From Parasponia andersonii (Eukaryota > Streptophyta > Magnoliopsida > Rosales > Cannabaceae), in the NCBI GenBank assembly GCA_002914805.1, contig JXTB01000802.1, forward strand, positions 8,169 to 72,168: a stretch of 64,000 bases of DNA, written 5' to 3'. The translations under genes and the position numbers were made by a program. Under the pieces are notes generated by a model, which did no database searches, was not told the origin of the DNA, and was given only the letters and a program-made list of their open reading frames with translations. Every line of letters begins with the position of its first letter. The first letter of the stretch is position 1. Positions 12,140 through 21,865 of this stretch are shown one piece after another.

Positions 12140-12172
<33 letters not shown>
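12028..12172. repeat. 62-bp tandem duplication plus (AT)n
   Basis: The block attttcatttagattttttaa...gcggtgcgcttaatgcttatata starts at 12028 and again at 12090, an offset of 62 bp. The second copy runs into a pure (AT)n microsatellite ending about 12172. Confidence 0.9.
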
Positions 12173-12176
<4 letters not shown>

Positions 12177-13543
12177 CTGCCTAAAAAACTAAAAATATAA
12201 ATTCTAAGAGAGGAACCAAACAAAGATAGTTGATTGATTACTTGTCTAATTTATTAGGAAAGAACAAAAATGGTGTCCCATTTGCCAAGGCATGGAATCG
12301 AACAATTATTGGAAGAAATTAATAAATTTTTTTTTAAAAAAAAAACATCATTAATGAAGTTAGAAGATGAACCCATAACCTGATATACCTAGTTTTTGTA
12401 ATATAAAAATGACATAGGTTTTTATCGCAAATCAAGAACTTTGTCTAATTCCCATTAGTCCATATTCACATCATGAAATATGTAAAAAAAAATTGTGATT
12501 AAAAACAAAAAATGTAACATCAAGATTTGATTTTTTTTTTTGTTTTTTTTTTTTTTGTTTGGATACATAGTTGTTGTGTTGTCTAGTATTGACGTGTGTG
12601 AAGGTTTAGTCAAGAGTGGTACTCATCCCAAAAGAAAATAATAAATAAATAAATAAATTTTGGAAGAGATTTTTCCCTCACCAATAGATGGGATTTTCCA
12701 CGGACAAGTGTACAAAATTTTCTCGAGAATCAAACACCAATCATCACCCAACAACCTCTTTCTTTGAATTCAAGTATGTATAAATGTAAGGGTTTTGGTC
12801 GTTTTCTTATCTTATTTTTCCTGCACCTTCATCAACTATCATGATAAACTCCACACTATGGAAGGTGTCATTATCTTTTGTGACATATTTTTGAGGTGTC
12901 GTGGCGCCAAATAATGGGGGGAACTGTATGAATAATTATGTTGTTTTTTTTTTTTAATTTTTTTTCCTTAACTTTTTCCTTCTGATAATTTTGTTGACTT
13001 CTAATTTATGTTATCTTATCTCCAATTAATTGGATTTTTAATCTGAATTCTTTCGTTATTTTGCTTATCTTTATCGTCATTAGCTTCCATATTAGTGCTT
13101 CTTGTTTATAGCATCTTTTACAAGTATCTCCGTAGAACTAAAATTTTGTGTTTAATTCTTCTAACTTTTGTCCGAAGAAATACATATTTAACTACCTAAA
13201 GTTAACTACCAAAAATTTAATCCTTCTTAAAAGACTTCCCAAAATTGAATAAATAAAAAGTAAATGAAAATTAAATGGCCAAGTCATTTAAAATGTTTGA
13301 CAATATTACACTTATTCAGTTTTCCACGTCCTGCCTTAACTCCTCTCCGAACTGCTCATAATGTATAAACCGCCCCGATATAGATAAGAGAGAGTTGGGA
13401 GTTTCGTGTCCATTTTTCGAATTATATGTATAATGCCCTTTTTTTATTGAGTGAGGAAAAAAAAAAGATTGTATCCATTTTGGACAGACAATTAACTTTT
13501 TAAAAGAAAGAAGTCTTGTCCAAATCTTATTACTATTTGAATT
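12173..13543. other. AT-rich intergenic DNA left of element 1
   Basis: No gene is seen. It contains several homopolymer T tracts (near 12530 and 12940) and no recognisable transposon ends. Confidence 0.5.
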
Positions 13544-13737
13544 AAATTATGTTTAAGTGTGGGGTCCGTTTCTAGACCACGTGCCACGTGGATGATTACG
13601 TAGTAAGATAGGCCACAAAGAGCATGCGTTATCCGTTACTAAATTATGTTTAAGTGTGGGGCCCGTTTCTAGACCACGTGCCACGTGGATGATTACGTGG
13701 TAAGATAGGCCACAAAGAGCATGCGTTATCCGTTATG
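13544..13737. repeat. 97-bp tandem duplication spanning host/LTR junction
   Basis: The block aaattatgtttaagtgtgggg... begins at 13544 and again at 13641 (offset 97). Each copy contains 14 bases of host flank followed by the first 83 bases of the element 1 LTR, ending ...gcgttatccgtta. Because host flank is included and the 3' LTR has only one copy, the duplication happened after insertion. Confidence 0.9.
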
Positions 13738-14480
13738 TATACAGAGTGACCAGTCTAAAGCCACGCGAGTTGCACGTGATACTTTATGGTCCTGTGGGCT
13801 GTCAGGGGCCAAATCGCTCTATCCCAGACCCTGGACCGGTCCAGCCCAACTCATTCCCTACTTCCACAGCTGGGGGTCAGGAGGCTCAGGGGTCTTCCTC
13901 CAGAAGACTCCCAAATGGTTACGCACTTTTCCAGACCCGGACCAGACATTTAATGCGATCCTGAATAAAGTACGCGCATTGGACAAACCGACCTGACAGA
14001 ACGGCGGCTTGTTAAAAGTCTCACCCCTAATAAACTCGGTCCATAGGGGATGGCGGAAATCAGTCCTCGACGATACAAGGGGAATCACGGTAATCACGGC
14101 CCGTGATCTCCGAAGTAAGTCAAGAAGAGAGAAGGTATTCTGTTCTGGGATTGAGAATCATGAGGTTCATAGTTCAGGACTACATTGCCATGAGCTCTCG
14201 ATAAAAGGGGGCATGTATGCATAAAAAGAGATATCTAAAAAAAATGGGTTATGAGAAGAGAAAAAAATATATTTTGATAAAAAAAGAAAAACTAAATCCT
14301 GGCTACCAAGAAAAACCACTGACTTAAGCATCGGAGAGTCTTTGCAGGTGGCCACCCCCGCCTCTCCGATCCTGCCCAAAGCCAGGAGTACTTCAAGATA
14401 ACTAGGATACGAAGACAGCTGGAAGGAACAACATCAGCGGTTCAGCGACACATGGATAGCTGGTGGAAACCGCTCCAACA
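13558..14480 (+). repeat. Element 1 5' LTR
   Basis: It begins TGTGGGG and ends CCAACA, matching the 3' LTR throughout. The copy counted from the second TGTGGGG (13655) is 826 bp; the additional 97 bp are the junction duplication. The U3 start has a dense ACGT-core cluster (cacgtgccacgtgg, then attacgtgg). A TATA-like GATAAAAGG lies at 14200-14208, so transcription probably starts about 30 bases later. Confidence 0.93.
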
Positions 14481-14483
14481 GTT

Positions 14484-14501
14484 TGGCACCGTCTGTGGGA
14501 A
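14484..14501 (+). promoter_or_regulatory. Element 1 primer-binding site
   Basis: TGGCACCGTCTGTGGGAA starts three bases after the 5' LTR end, the normal position for a tRNA primer-binding site. The TGG start matches the universal tRNA CCA end. Related plant elements usually read TGGCGCC here, so the CA looks like a CpG-to-CpA transition. The tRNA identity is not assigned. Confidence 0.75.
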
Positions 14502-14587
14502 TCCATATTTTTCTTTAAGTGCGAGAGGAAGAGTCGGAGTCTTACGATCGCACTCTCCCCGAACAAGAAGCCATATAACATTGGAAG

Positions 14588-16058
14588 ATGGCACCTTTAA
14601 GAATGACAACTAGAAGCACACGTCTCGATGCTGACGGGAATCCACCGACGCCGAAGGAAGCTCCTGGGGAGCGCAACCTGGACTGGAGCAAAAGCTGGAC
14701 CAGATGCTCGCCGCATTGGCAGAAGCAAGCCGGAAAGCAGAGATTCCCTACGAGGCCATCATGGGTTTAAAAGATGAAGTCGCAGAGGTGCACAGGGATA
14801 ACACCCGCCTCGAGGGGCTACTGGCAAGCGAAACCAAGAGCGAGCGAAGGGAAGATTTCGACGCAGAAGTCCAACAAGAGTCTGGGGGCCAACCACCGAA
14901 GGAAATGCCAGCCCCATCCCAATCACGGATGCAGGGAGAGCAACAAAGCCAGACGAGGCCGTTCCGAGCCGGAGCGGCAGTGGACAGAAGACACCAAGAA
15001 AGCTTTGAAGGTGTACTTCTCAACTGGAAGTAAGAAATGATGGCAGAGCTGAGTAAGAGACTTAGGGCCCATCACAGCTAGACCCTCGATGACCTGACTG
15101 AGCAAACTGTGCAAGGGATCGGCCAGACGGCTTTCGCCGATTGGACCCAGATGGAGCCCAAACCGAGAGACTTCACTACTCCAACTTTCAGGCCGTTCGA
15201 GGGGAAAACCAACCCCCTCGATCATATATATCATATTCAGCAGAAGATGACTTTGGAAACCAGGGATGAAGCTATAACCTGCAAGGTTTTCTCCACAACC
15301 CTGGCGGGACTGGCCCTATTATGGTTCAGACAGCTCCTAGAGAAATCCATAAACAGGTTCGAAGATTTCTGCAAACTTTTCTTGAAGCAGTACGCGGGTG
15401 CCCGGAGGTATCAGAAAACTATGCGAGACCTTGACCGGCTGGAACAAACCATAAACGAGTCTCCGAAAGAATACCTGTCGCGTTTCCTGGAGGTGATATC
15501 CCTAGTATACAACGCCGATTCAGTCCAAGCTGCGAGCTTGTTCGTTAGGGGCCTGCAGCCAAGATCGATGCTATCAGATCACCTGCTCTTGAACCTTCCG
15601 TACGATATGGCAGACATCCAGGCCAAATCGAAAGGGATATTCAGGGTGCTGGAAAGCCGTCAGAAAACACCCAAGGCATCTGCCATGATAACAACAGTAC
15701 CGGCGCAAACCCTGGTCCCGCAAGGCGTAAAAAGGCCCATGCCAGACCGAGGGCTGATTCCGAAACAAGAAGCCCCCACCCAAGGTGGTCAAGAATGCGG
15801 CAAGAGAAGGAAGGTGTCCCATGACCCACTGCTGAAGTATGAGCTCAACACGCCGATTGATATGATCCACCTCCAAAATAAGGACAGGGGCATTTTCAAA
15901 GACCCGCCCAAATCCGGCGTTCCTGAGCACATGAAAAATAGGAACAGGTACTGCTAATTTCACAAAGATCACGGATATGACACCATCAACTGCCGCAACC
16001 TCTACGCCCAGGTCATGATGGCAATTCATGCTGGCAAATTGAAGCAGTACGTGGCAAA
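14588..16058 (+). pseudogene. Element 1 gag, broken
   Basis: Gag is the capsid/nucleocapsid protein of the element. An N-terminal segment beginning MAPLRMTTRSTR (14588) shifts frame near 14700 into a coiled-coil-like part (14704-15033), and breaks again before 15109. The capsid core (Retrotrans_gag type) lies at about 15130-15650, including the conserved ALLWFRQL and FEDFCKLFLKQYAGAR stretches. After a stop at 15955-15957 the finger-like motif FHKDHG...C continues in the same frame. A 20-bp tandem duplication at about 16031-16070 then shifts the frame into the protease ORF. At least three independent lesions, so no intact Gag. Confidence 0.88.
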
Positions 16059-16835
16059 TTGAAGCAGTACGTAAAGACTGGCGGAATTCAGCCGCAGGAA
16101 GATGCCACTAGGCCAGAAAAAGGCAAGCAGGCCCAGGCCTCCGGGTCAGGAGACCAGGCCTTAAGGATAGTGCCGACCATCATGGGCAGACCCGAGCAGA
16201 CCCAGGGTCAGGAGGAGAAGGAAAAGTGCCTAAGAAAAACTAAAGAGAGGGTGAAGTGCTTGAGGGGGATGAGACATTCCGTCAACCATTTGAGGGTGGA
16301 TGAAAGCTGCGCCTCTGCCGCCCCCATCGCCTTCACCCAGCAAGATTTGACCACGATGCGCCTGCCTCACGATGACCCCCTGGTAATTAAGCTGCAGATT
16401 GACTCCGCGTTGGTTGGAAGGGTCCTGATCGACGGTGAAAGTAGCGTCGATATCTTGTTCCTCAATACCTTCGAGAACATGGGCCTGAATCGAAATACGC
16501 TCAGGCCGATCTATCATCCACTGTTCACTTTCGATAGTACCAAGGTCAGCCCCTTGGGCATTGTGACCTTGAAGGTCTGCGTAACGGAGAGATACTTGGA
16601 CGTGGACTTCATCGTTATCGACTGCCCGTCCTCCTTCAACATCATCGTGGGGAGAGAATGGATCCACGCCATGTATGGAGTCACCTCCACCCACCACCAG
16701 GTCTTAAGATGTCTATCAAAGGATGGTACCTATATGATAGACATCAAAGAAGATCAGGCCTCCACGAGGAAATATTTTTCAACAGCCCTGAAGGGACCCG
16801 ATGCGAGTACGAGCGCCTTGACGGGGGAAGAATAG
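16059..16835 (+). pseudogene. Element 1 aspartic protease region
   Basis: This 258-codon open frame encodes the retropepsin-like protease that matures Gag-Pol. The active-site region reads VLIDGESSVDILFLNTF (around 16423), where relatives have IDGGSS: one active-site glycine is Glu, consistent with a G-to-A change. The flap/C-terminal signature DCPSSFNIIVGREWIH is present near 16620. It lies in a different frame from both gag and pol because of the upstream 20-bp duplication and a small indel near 16905-16925. Confidence 0.88.
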
Positions 16836-16927
16836 CAATCAAAGGACCGCCTGCCAGCATATATGAAACGGATTGAGGAGGAGTCTGAAGGACCAGAATC
16901 TATGATTAAGAAGCTGATGGCATCCCT

Positions 16928-19900
16928 TTGAAAGAGGCAAAGCCGATGAAGGTAATATTAATCGGGGCCCTATTGCCCGAAGAGGAAAAGAACGAGCTGT
17001 TGGGATTCCTGAGGCAGAACCAAGACATCTTTGCTTGGTCCCACGATGACACACCCAGGATTGACCCCGCACACGCCTGTCACCGGTTGAACATAGATCC
17101 CAATTTCCCTTCGGTTAGGCAGAGACCTCGAAGGTTCGCGCCAGGGAAAAACAGGGCGATCAATAAGGAGGTAGAGACGCTACTGGAGAACGTCCTAATC
17201 ATGGAATACGTATACCCATACTGGATCTCTAACCCGGTGGTAGTGAAGAAGAAGAACGGCGATGACTGAACTTGTATAGACTTCACCAACTTGAACAAGG
17301 CTTGCCTGAAGGATAGCTTCCCCTTGCCAAAGATCGACCAAATGGTAGATGCAACGGCAGGATTCGACAGGATGAGTTTTTTGGATGCCTACTCGGGATA
17401 CAACCAGATCCCCCTATACAAAGAAGACCAGATCCACACGGCATTTATTACGGAGCGAGGCATGTACTGTTACAGACGCATGCTGTTTGGTTTGAAGAAT
17501 GCGGGGGCGACCTACTAGAGGCTCATGAACAACATGTTCACCGGACAGCTAGGGAAGACTATGGAAGTCTATATCGATGATATGGTCATAAAGAGCAGAG
17601 AAGCTTTGGGTAATCTGGGACATTTGGACGAATGTTTCCAGAATCTGAGGTAATATCGGATGCGTCTGAACCCCAAGAAATACGCATTCGGGGTGTCCTC
17701 CGGCCAGTTCCTGGGGCATATCGTAAGTAGAAGGGGTATCGAGGCCAATCCTACCCAGTTGTCCTCTATCGCAGACGTGCAGACACCCTCGACTATTCGA
17801 GAAATCCAGAGCCTAGCCGGGAAGATAGCCACCCTCAGCCGGTTCGTCTCCAAGATGTCTGACTGATACAAGCCTTTCTTCCAATGCATAAAGAGAAGCT
17901 CCACTGTTGCTTGGGGGGAGGAACAGGACAAAGCACTGACAAACCTCAAGCTGTACCTAAGTCATCCGCCTATCCTGGCTTCCCCGGCAGAGGGGGAGCA
18001 CCTGTACGCTTATTTAGCAGTGTCCAAAGTAGCGATCAACGCCATACTATTCATCAAGGAAGACAGCAAGTAGAAGCCGGTGTTCTATATAAGCCGTATG
18101 CTCTTGGACGTCGAGACGCGATATAGTATGGCAGAGAAACTGGTCCTCACTCTGGTCAATGCTAAGAAGAGACTCAGGCAATACTTTGAAGTACACTCTG
18201 TTACCGTGTACACGGATTTCCCCATCCGGCAGATCTTGGCCAAACCAGACCTATCGGGACGACTAACCAAGTGGGCCATCGAACTGGGGAAATACGACAT
18301 CGAGTATCAGCCCCGAGTAGCGAAGAAAGGGTAGGTCATAGCGGATTTCCTGGTGGAAATCAAATCCTTCGAAAAGCAACACGATCCACTTCAAACGTCT
18401 CAGCCTTGCCACCCTTCAGCCTGGACTCTCTATACTGACAGATCTACGAATGCCTCGGGGTCAGGTATCGGGATAGTCCTGCAGACCCCAATAGGACTCA
18501 GAGTAGAGAAAACCTTGAGGCTCAGTTTCCAGGTAACGAACAACGAGGTAGAGTATGAGTCCCTACTGTAAGGCCTTGAACTGGCTCTGCATTTCAGAGT
18601 AGAGAGCATCGCAGTAATGATCGACTCGCAGTTGGTTGTGGGTCAGGCTAAGGGAGATTTCAAAGTAAAAGAGCCGAGATTACAAAGGTACTTCTCCAAA
18701 GTAATGGGGACGAAAGCCCACTTTAGCAGCTTTAATATCGAACAGATTCCTAGAGAGATGAACCAGAAGGCCGATGAGCTAGCTAAGAGCGTGTCGACTA
18801 GAGGAACGGGACACGCAGAGATTCTCCTAGAGGATAGGAATATGAAAGACCCCTCGGAGATCCCCGCACGTCATGTATTTGCAGCTGGCTCCATAGACGA
18901 GGGATAGATGAAACCCATCACCCAGTATTTGGCATTGAGGAACCTGCCCGCAGATCCCTAAGAAGCGAGGTCGATCAGGCTAAAGGATGCCAGATACTCG
19001 ATGGTGGGAGAACAACTATATAGGAGATCAACAATGGGGCTGATGCTGTGGTGTGTAGGTCCCATCGAAGCACAGAAACTGATGGAAGAAATCCACGAGG
19101 GAGAATGCGGCAACCACTCTGGTGGACGTAGTCTCGCCCACAAGGTTCTAACGACCAGATACTTCTGGCTATACATAATGACAGAGGCGGCCCAGTTCGT
19201 AAAAAAATGTGATACGTGCCAGAGGTTCGCCCCCATGAAACGCCAACCTGCGGAGGATCTCCATTCGAACATAATGCCCTAGCCATTCGCCAAATAGGGT
19301 TTAGACATCGTCGGAGAGCTCCCCAGAAGTCCAAGGGGGAGAAGGTACATACTGCTGGCCACAAATTATTTCACCAAATAGGTAGAGGCTGAAGCCTACG
19401 CGATCGCAAACAAAGCAGACACAATTAACTTCATTTAGAAAAATATAATCTGTCGATACGGGATTCCGAAAGAGATACACGCCGATCATGACACACAGTT
19501 CCAAAATACTAAGCTCAAGGAGTTGTGCGAGCTGTATGATATAAGGCTCAGTTTCTCTTCTGTGAACTACCCTCAGGAGAACGGCCAAGCAGAGGCAACG
19601 AACAAAGCCATATTCAGCAATATCAAAAAGAACTTGCAGGAGGCTAAAGGCAAGTGATTAGAAGAGCTACCGGTCGTTGTGTGGGCCCATCGAACCACGG
19701 AGCAGAGTTCGACTGGAAGAACGCCATTGGCCATGGTCTACGGATCAGAGGTTGTGATCTCGACCGAGGTCGGCCTCCCGACCCTTCGCTCCGAAGTGGT
19801 AAGAGATGCCCCCTTAAACGAACGGCAGCTAAGCCACAATACAGACCTCCTGGAAGAAATGAGAAATATGGCTTTGGTCCACCTGGCTTCATACCACCAG

Positions 19901-20131
19901 CAGGCTAGGTCCTACTATGCAAAGAAAGTTAGTGCTCGACGATTTAATACCGGGGATTGGGTCTTGAAAGTCAGAATAGGGAATTCTTCGAAACTAGACT
20001 CCAATTGGATTGGACCCTATAAGGTGATCAAAGCGTTTAACAATGGTGCATATGTCCTGAAAGAACTCAAGACCAGAAAGAACTTACCGAACACGTGGAA
20101 CGCTCAGTACTTAAAAAAGTATCACGTGTGA
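16928..20131 (+). pseudogene. Element 1 RT, dual RNase H, integrase
   Basis: A single reading frame stays aligned for 3.2 kb, interrupted only by point stops (17267, 17516, 17651, 17864, 18071, 18332, 18569, 18905, 18959, 19280, 19295, 19379, 19436, 19655). RT: PYWISNPVVVKKKNGD, FLDAYSGYNQI, catalytic YIDD at 17570-17581. The native RNase H follows (FYISRMLLDVETRYS, about 18080). A second, archaeal-type RNase H lies at about 18420-18800 (WTLYTDRSTNASGSG, NNEVEYE, DSQLVV). Integrase: zinc finger H-H-CDTC (about 19090-19225), core residues in GLDIVGE, DHDTQF and QENGQAEATNK, then a GPYKVIKAFNNGAYVL C-terminal domain. No chromodomain. Confidence 0.93.
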
Positions 20132-20296
20132 GACATATGCATATGATGTAAGACCCATGTGAATGCTTATATTATTGTAAAGCTTAAATCCAAAACAGGT
20201 CAAGTTCCCTTTTTGCCGCATGGATTTATCTTTTGGATCGCTATGGAAAAGGGTCCGCCCACAGTGGCGGACCCCACACACTATTCGCGCAATCGA

Positions 20297-20876
20297 AAAC
20301 AATCGTACTATGGGAATCACATCGTGCAATAAAATGCTCGCCAATGGCCCGAGAAAATGTACGAAGAGGAAAGAGCTGCACAACTAAAAACTTGCCAGCA
20401 GACCTCAAAAACAATCATACTATGGGAATCACATCGTGCAATAAAATGCTTACCGATGGCCCGAGAAAATGTACGAAGAGGAAAGAGTTGCGCAACCAAT
20501 AACTTGCTAGCAGACCTCAAAAACAATCGTACTATGGGAATCACATCGTGCAATAAAATGCTTGCCGATAGTCCGAGAAAATGTATGAAGAGGAAAGAGC
20601 TGCGCAACTAAAAACTTGCCAGCAGACCTCAAAAACAATCGTACTATGGGAATCATATCTTGCAATAAAATGCTTGCCGATGGCCTGAGAAAACATACAA
20701 AGAAGAAAAAGCTGCGCAACCAAAAACTTGCCAGCAGACCTCAAAAACAATCGTACTATGGGAACCACATCGTTCAATAAAATACTTGCCGATGGCCTGA
20801 GAAAACGTACAAAGAGAAAAGAGCTGCGCAACCAAAAACTTGCCAACAGACCTCGAAAGCGATCGTACTACGGGAG
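20297..20876 (+). repeat. 112-bp tandem array in element 1
   Basis: The anchor aatcgtactatgggaatcac recurs at 20301, 20413, 20525, 20637, 20749 and 20861 (last one diverged): exactly 112 bp each time, giving five full units. It starts about 170 bp after the pol stop codon. Open frames through it on either strand only reflect unit periodicity and are not genes. Tat/Ogre-type elements are known to carry such arrays in this position. Confidence 0.95.
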
Positions 20877-20970
20877 CACCCACCATGGGACAGGGTCTAT
20901 TCTATTGGAAGTAGATCCCCCCTAAGGAACGCCTCAGCTATATGAAAATCTAAAGGAAAGCAGGGTTAGG

Positions 20971-21234
20971 GTCTACCCATTGGAAGCGGACCCTCTTCAG
21001 ATAACATTTTAGCCGCACGCGAGGCAAAGGTTAAAGGGGTCAAGGTCTACCCGTTGGAAGCGGACCCTCCCCAGACAACATTTTAGCCGCACATGAGGCA
21101 AAGGTTAGAGGGGTCAGGGTCTACCCATTGGAAGCAGACCCTCCCCAAACAACATTTTAGCGGCATGCAAAGTAAAGATTAAAGGGGTCAGGGTCTACCC
21201 GTTAGAAGCAGTCCCTCCCACGAGAACATTTTTA
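20971..21234 (+). repeat. 74-bp tandem array in element 1
   Basis: The anchor gtctaccc(a/g)ttggaagc recurs at 20971, 21045, 21119 and 21193, exactly 74 bp apart; the fourth unit is partial. A diverged piece (gggtctattctattggaag) sits near 20894, bridging the 112-bp array. The units share no obvious sequence with the 112-bp units. Confidence 0.93.
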
Positions 21235-21865
21235 TTACGCATACACCAGGCATGAAGACAGAAGTTAAAATCGAGCTCTGTTTATTATTTCCCAAAGTAC
21301 AAAGGGTATGGTCGACAGGGACGCGCACCCAAAAGCTCTATTTACGAGAAGCGGGTCTTGGGCAGACTCGTAGGGACACGTCAGAGTGGTAACGCCCAGT
21401 TTGCTCCCTATAAGAGCTGAGCCCGGGCCTTTTCCTCTGCAGCGATGGGTCTAAACAGTGGTTAACTAACCCCTGGAGCTGGTTCCGAGTGCGTTCCTAC
21501 TTGGGGTCAGAGAAGTCCAGCCATACGCACGGGTCGAATTCTGCCAAGATAAGTCATAACAGAAGTTATACTTCCTTAAAACTGGATGAGCCGGAACTCA
21601 CATCCCTATCTCTGGAACTAATCTTGTCGATCATAGCTCAAGGAGGACTCACTAATAACTCGAAATCATGTACGACCGAGCCAAACCCAAATGCTAGCTG
21701 CACTGCCGATAAGGGAACGACATCGTAAATGATATCTGACCTTAACCCTAGACGCAGTCAACAAAAGAAAAAGAAAATAGACGAAAGAAAACTGCACTGT
21801 TTTTATTATTTATACAGACAGTTATAACAAGGGTTAACTTTACAAATATACAAAAACTAGGGACC
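21235..21865. other. Element 1 spacer between arrays and antisense gene
   Basis: Non-coding. On the minus strand, TATAAATAATAAAAAC near 21800 and AAATAATAAACAG near 21285 are A-rich signals placed just beyond the antisense gene's stop, where its transcript should be polyadenylated. The short plus-strand frame at 21489-21728 matches no family I know. Confidence 0.45.

Noticed and set aside
12140-12172. (AT)n tracts here and near 35790, 39250, 52040 and 54485 as regulatory elements
   Set aside because: Ordinary microsatellites; only the one near 35790 is close enough to a gene to be considered part of a promoter.
15574-16697. Minus-strand ORFs of about 150 codons across element 1 gag/protease
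   Set aside because: They are opposite clearly recognisable gag and protease motifs on the plus strand; no domain.
20111-20925. Overlapping ORFs on both strands with repeated peptides downstream of element 1 pol
   Set aside because: They follow the 112-bp array; the recurring peptides are translations of the repeat unit, with no conserved domain.
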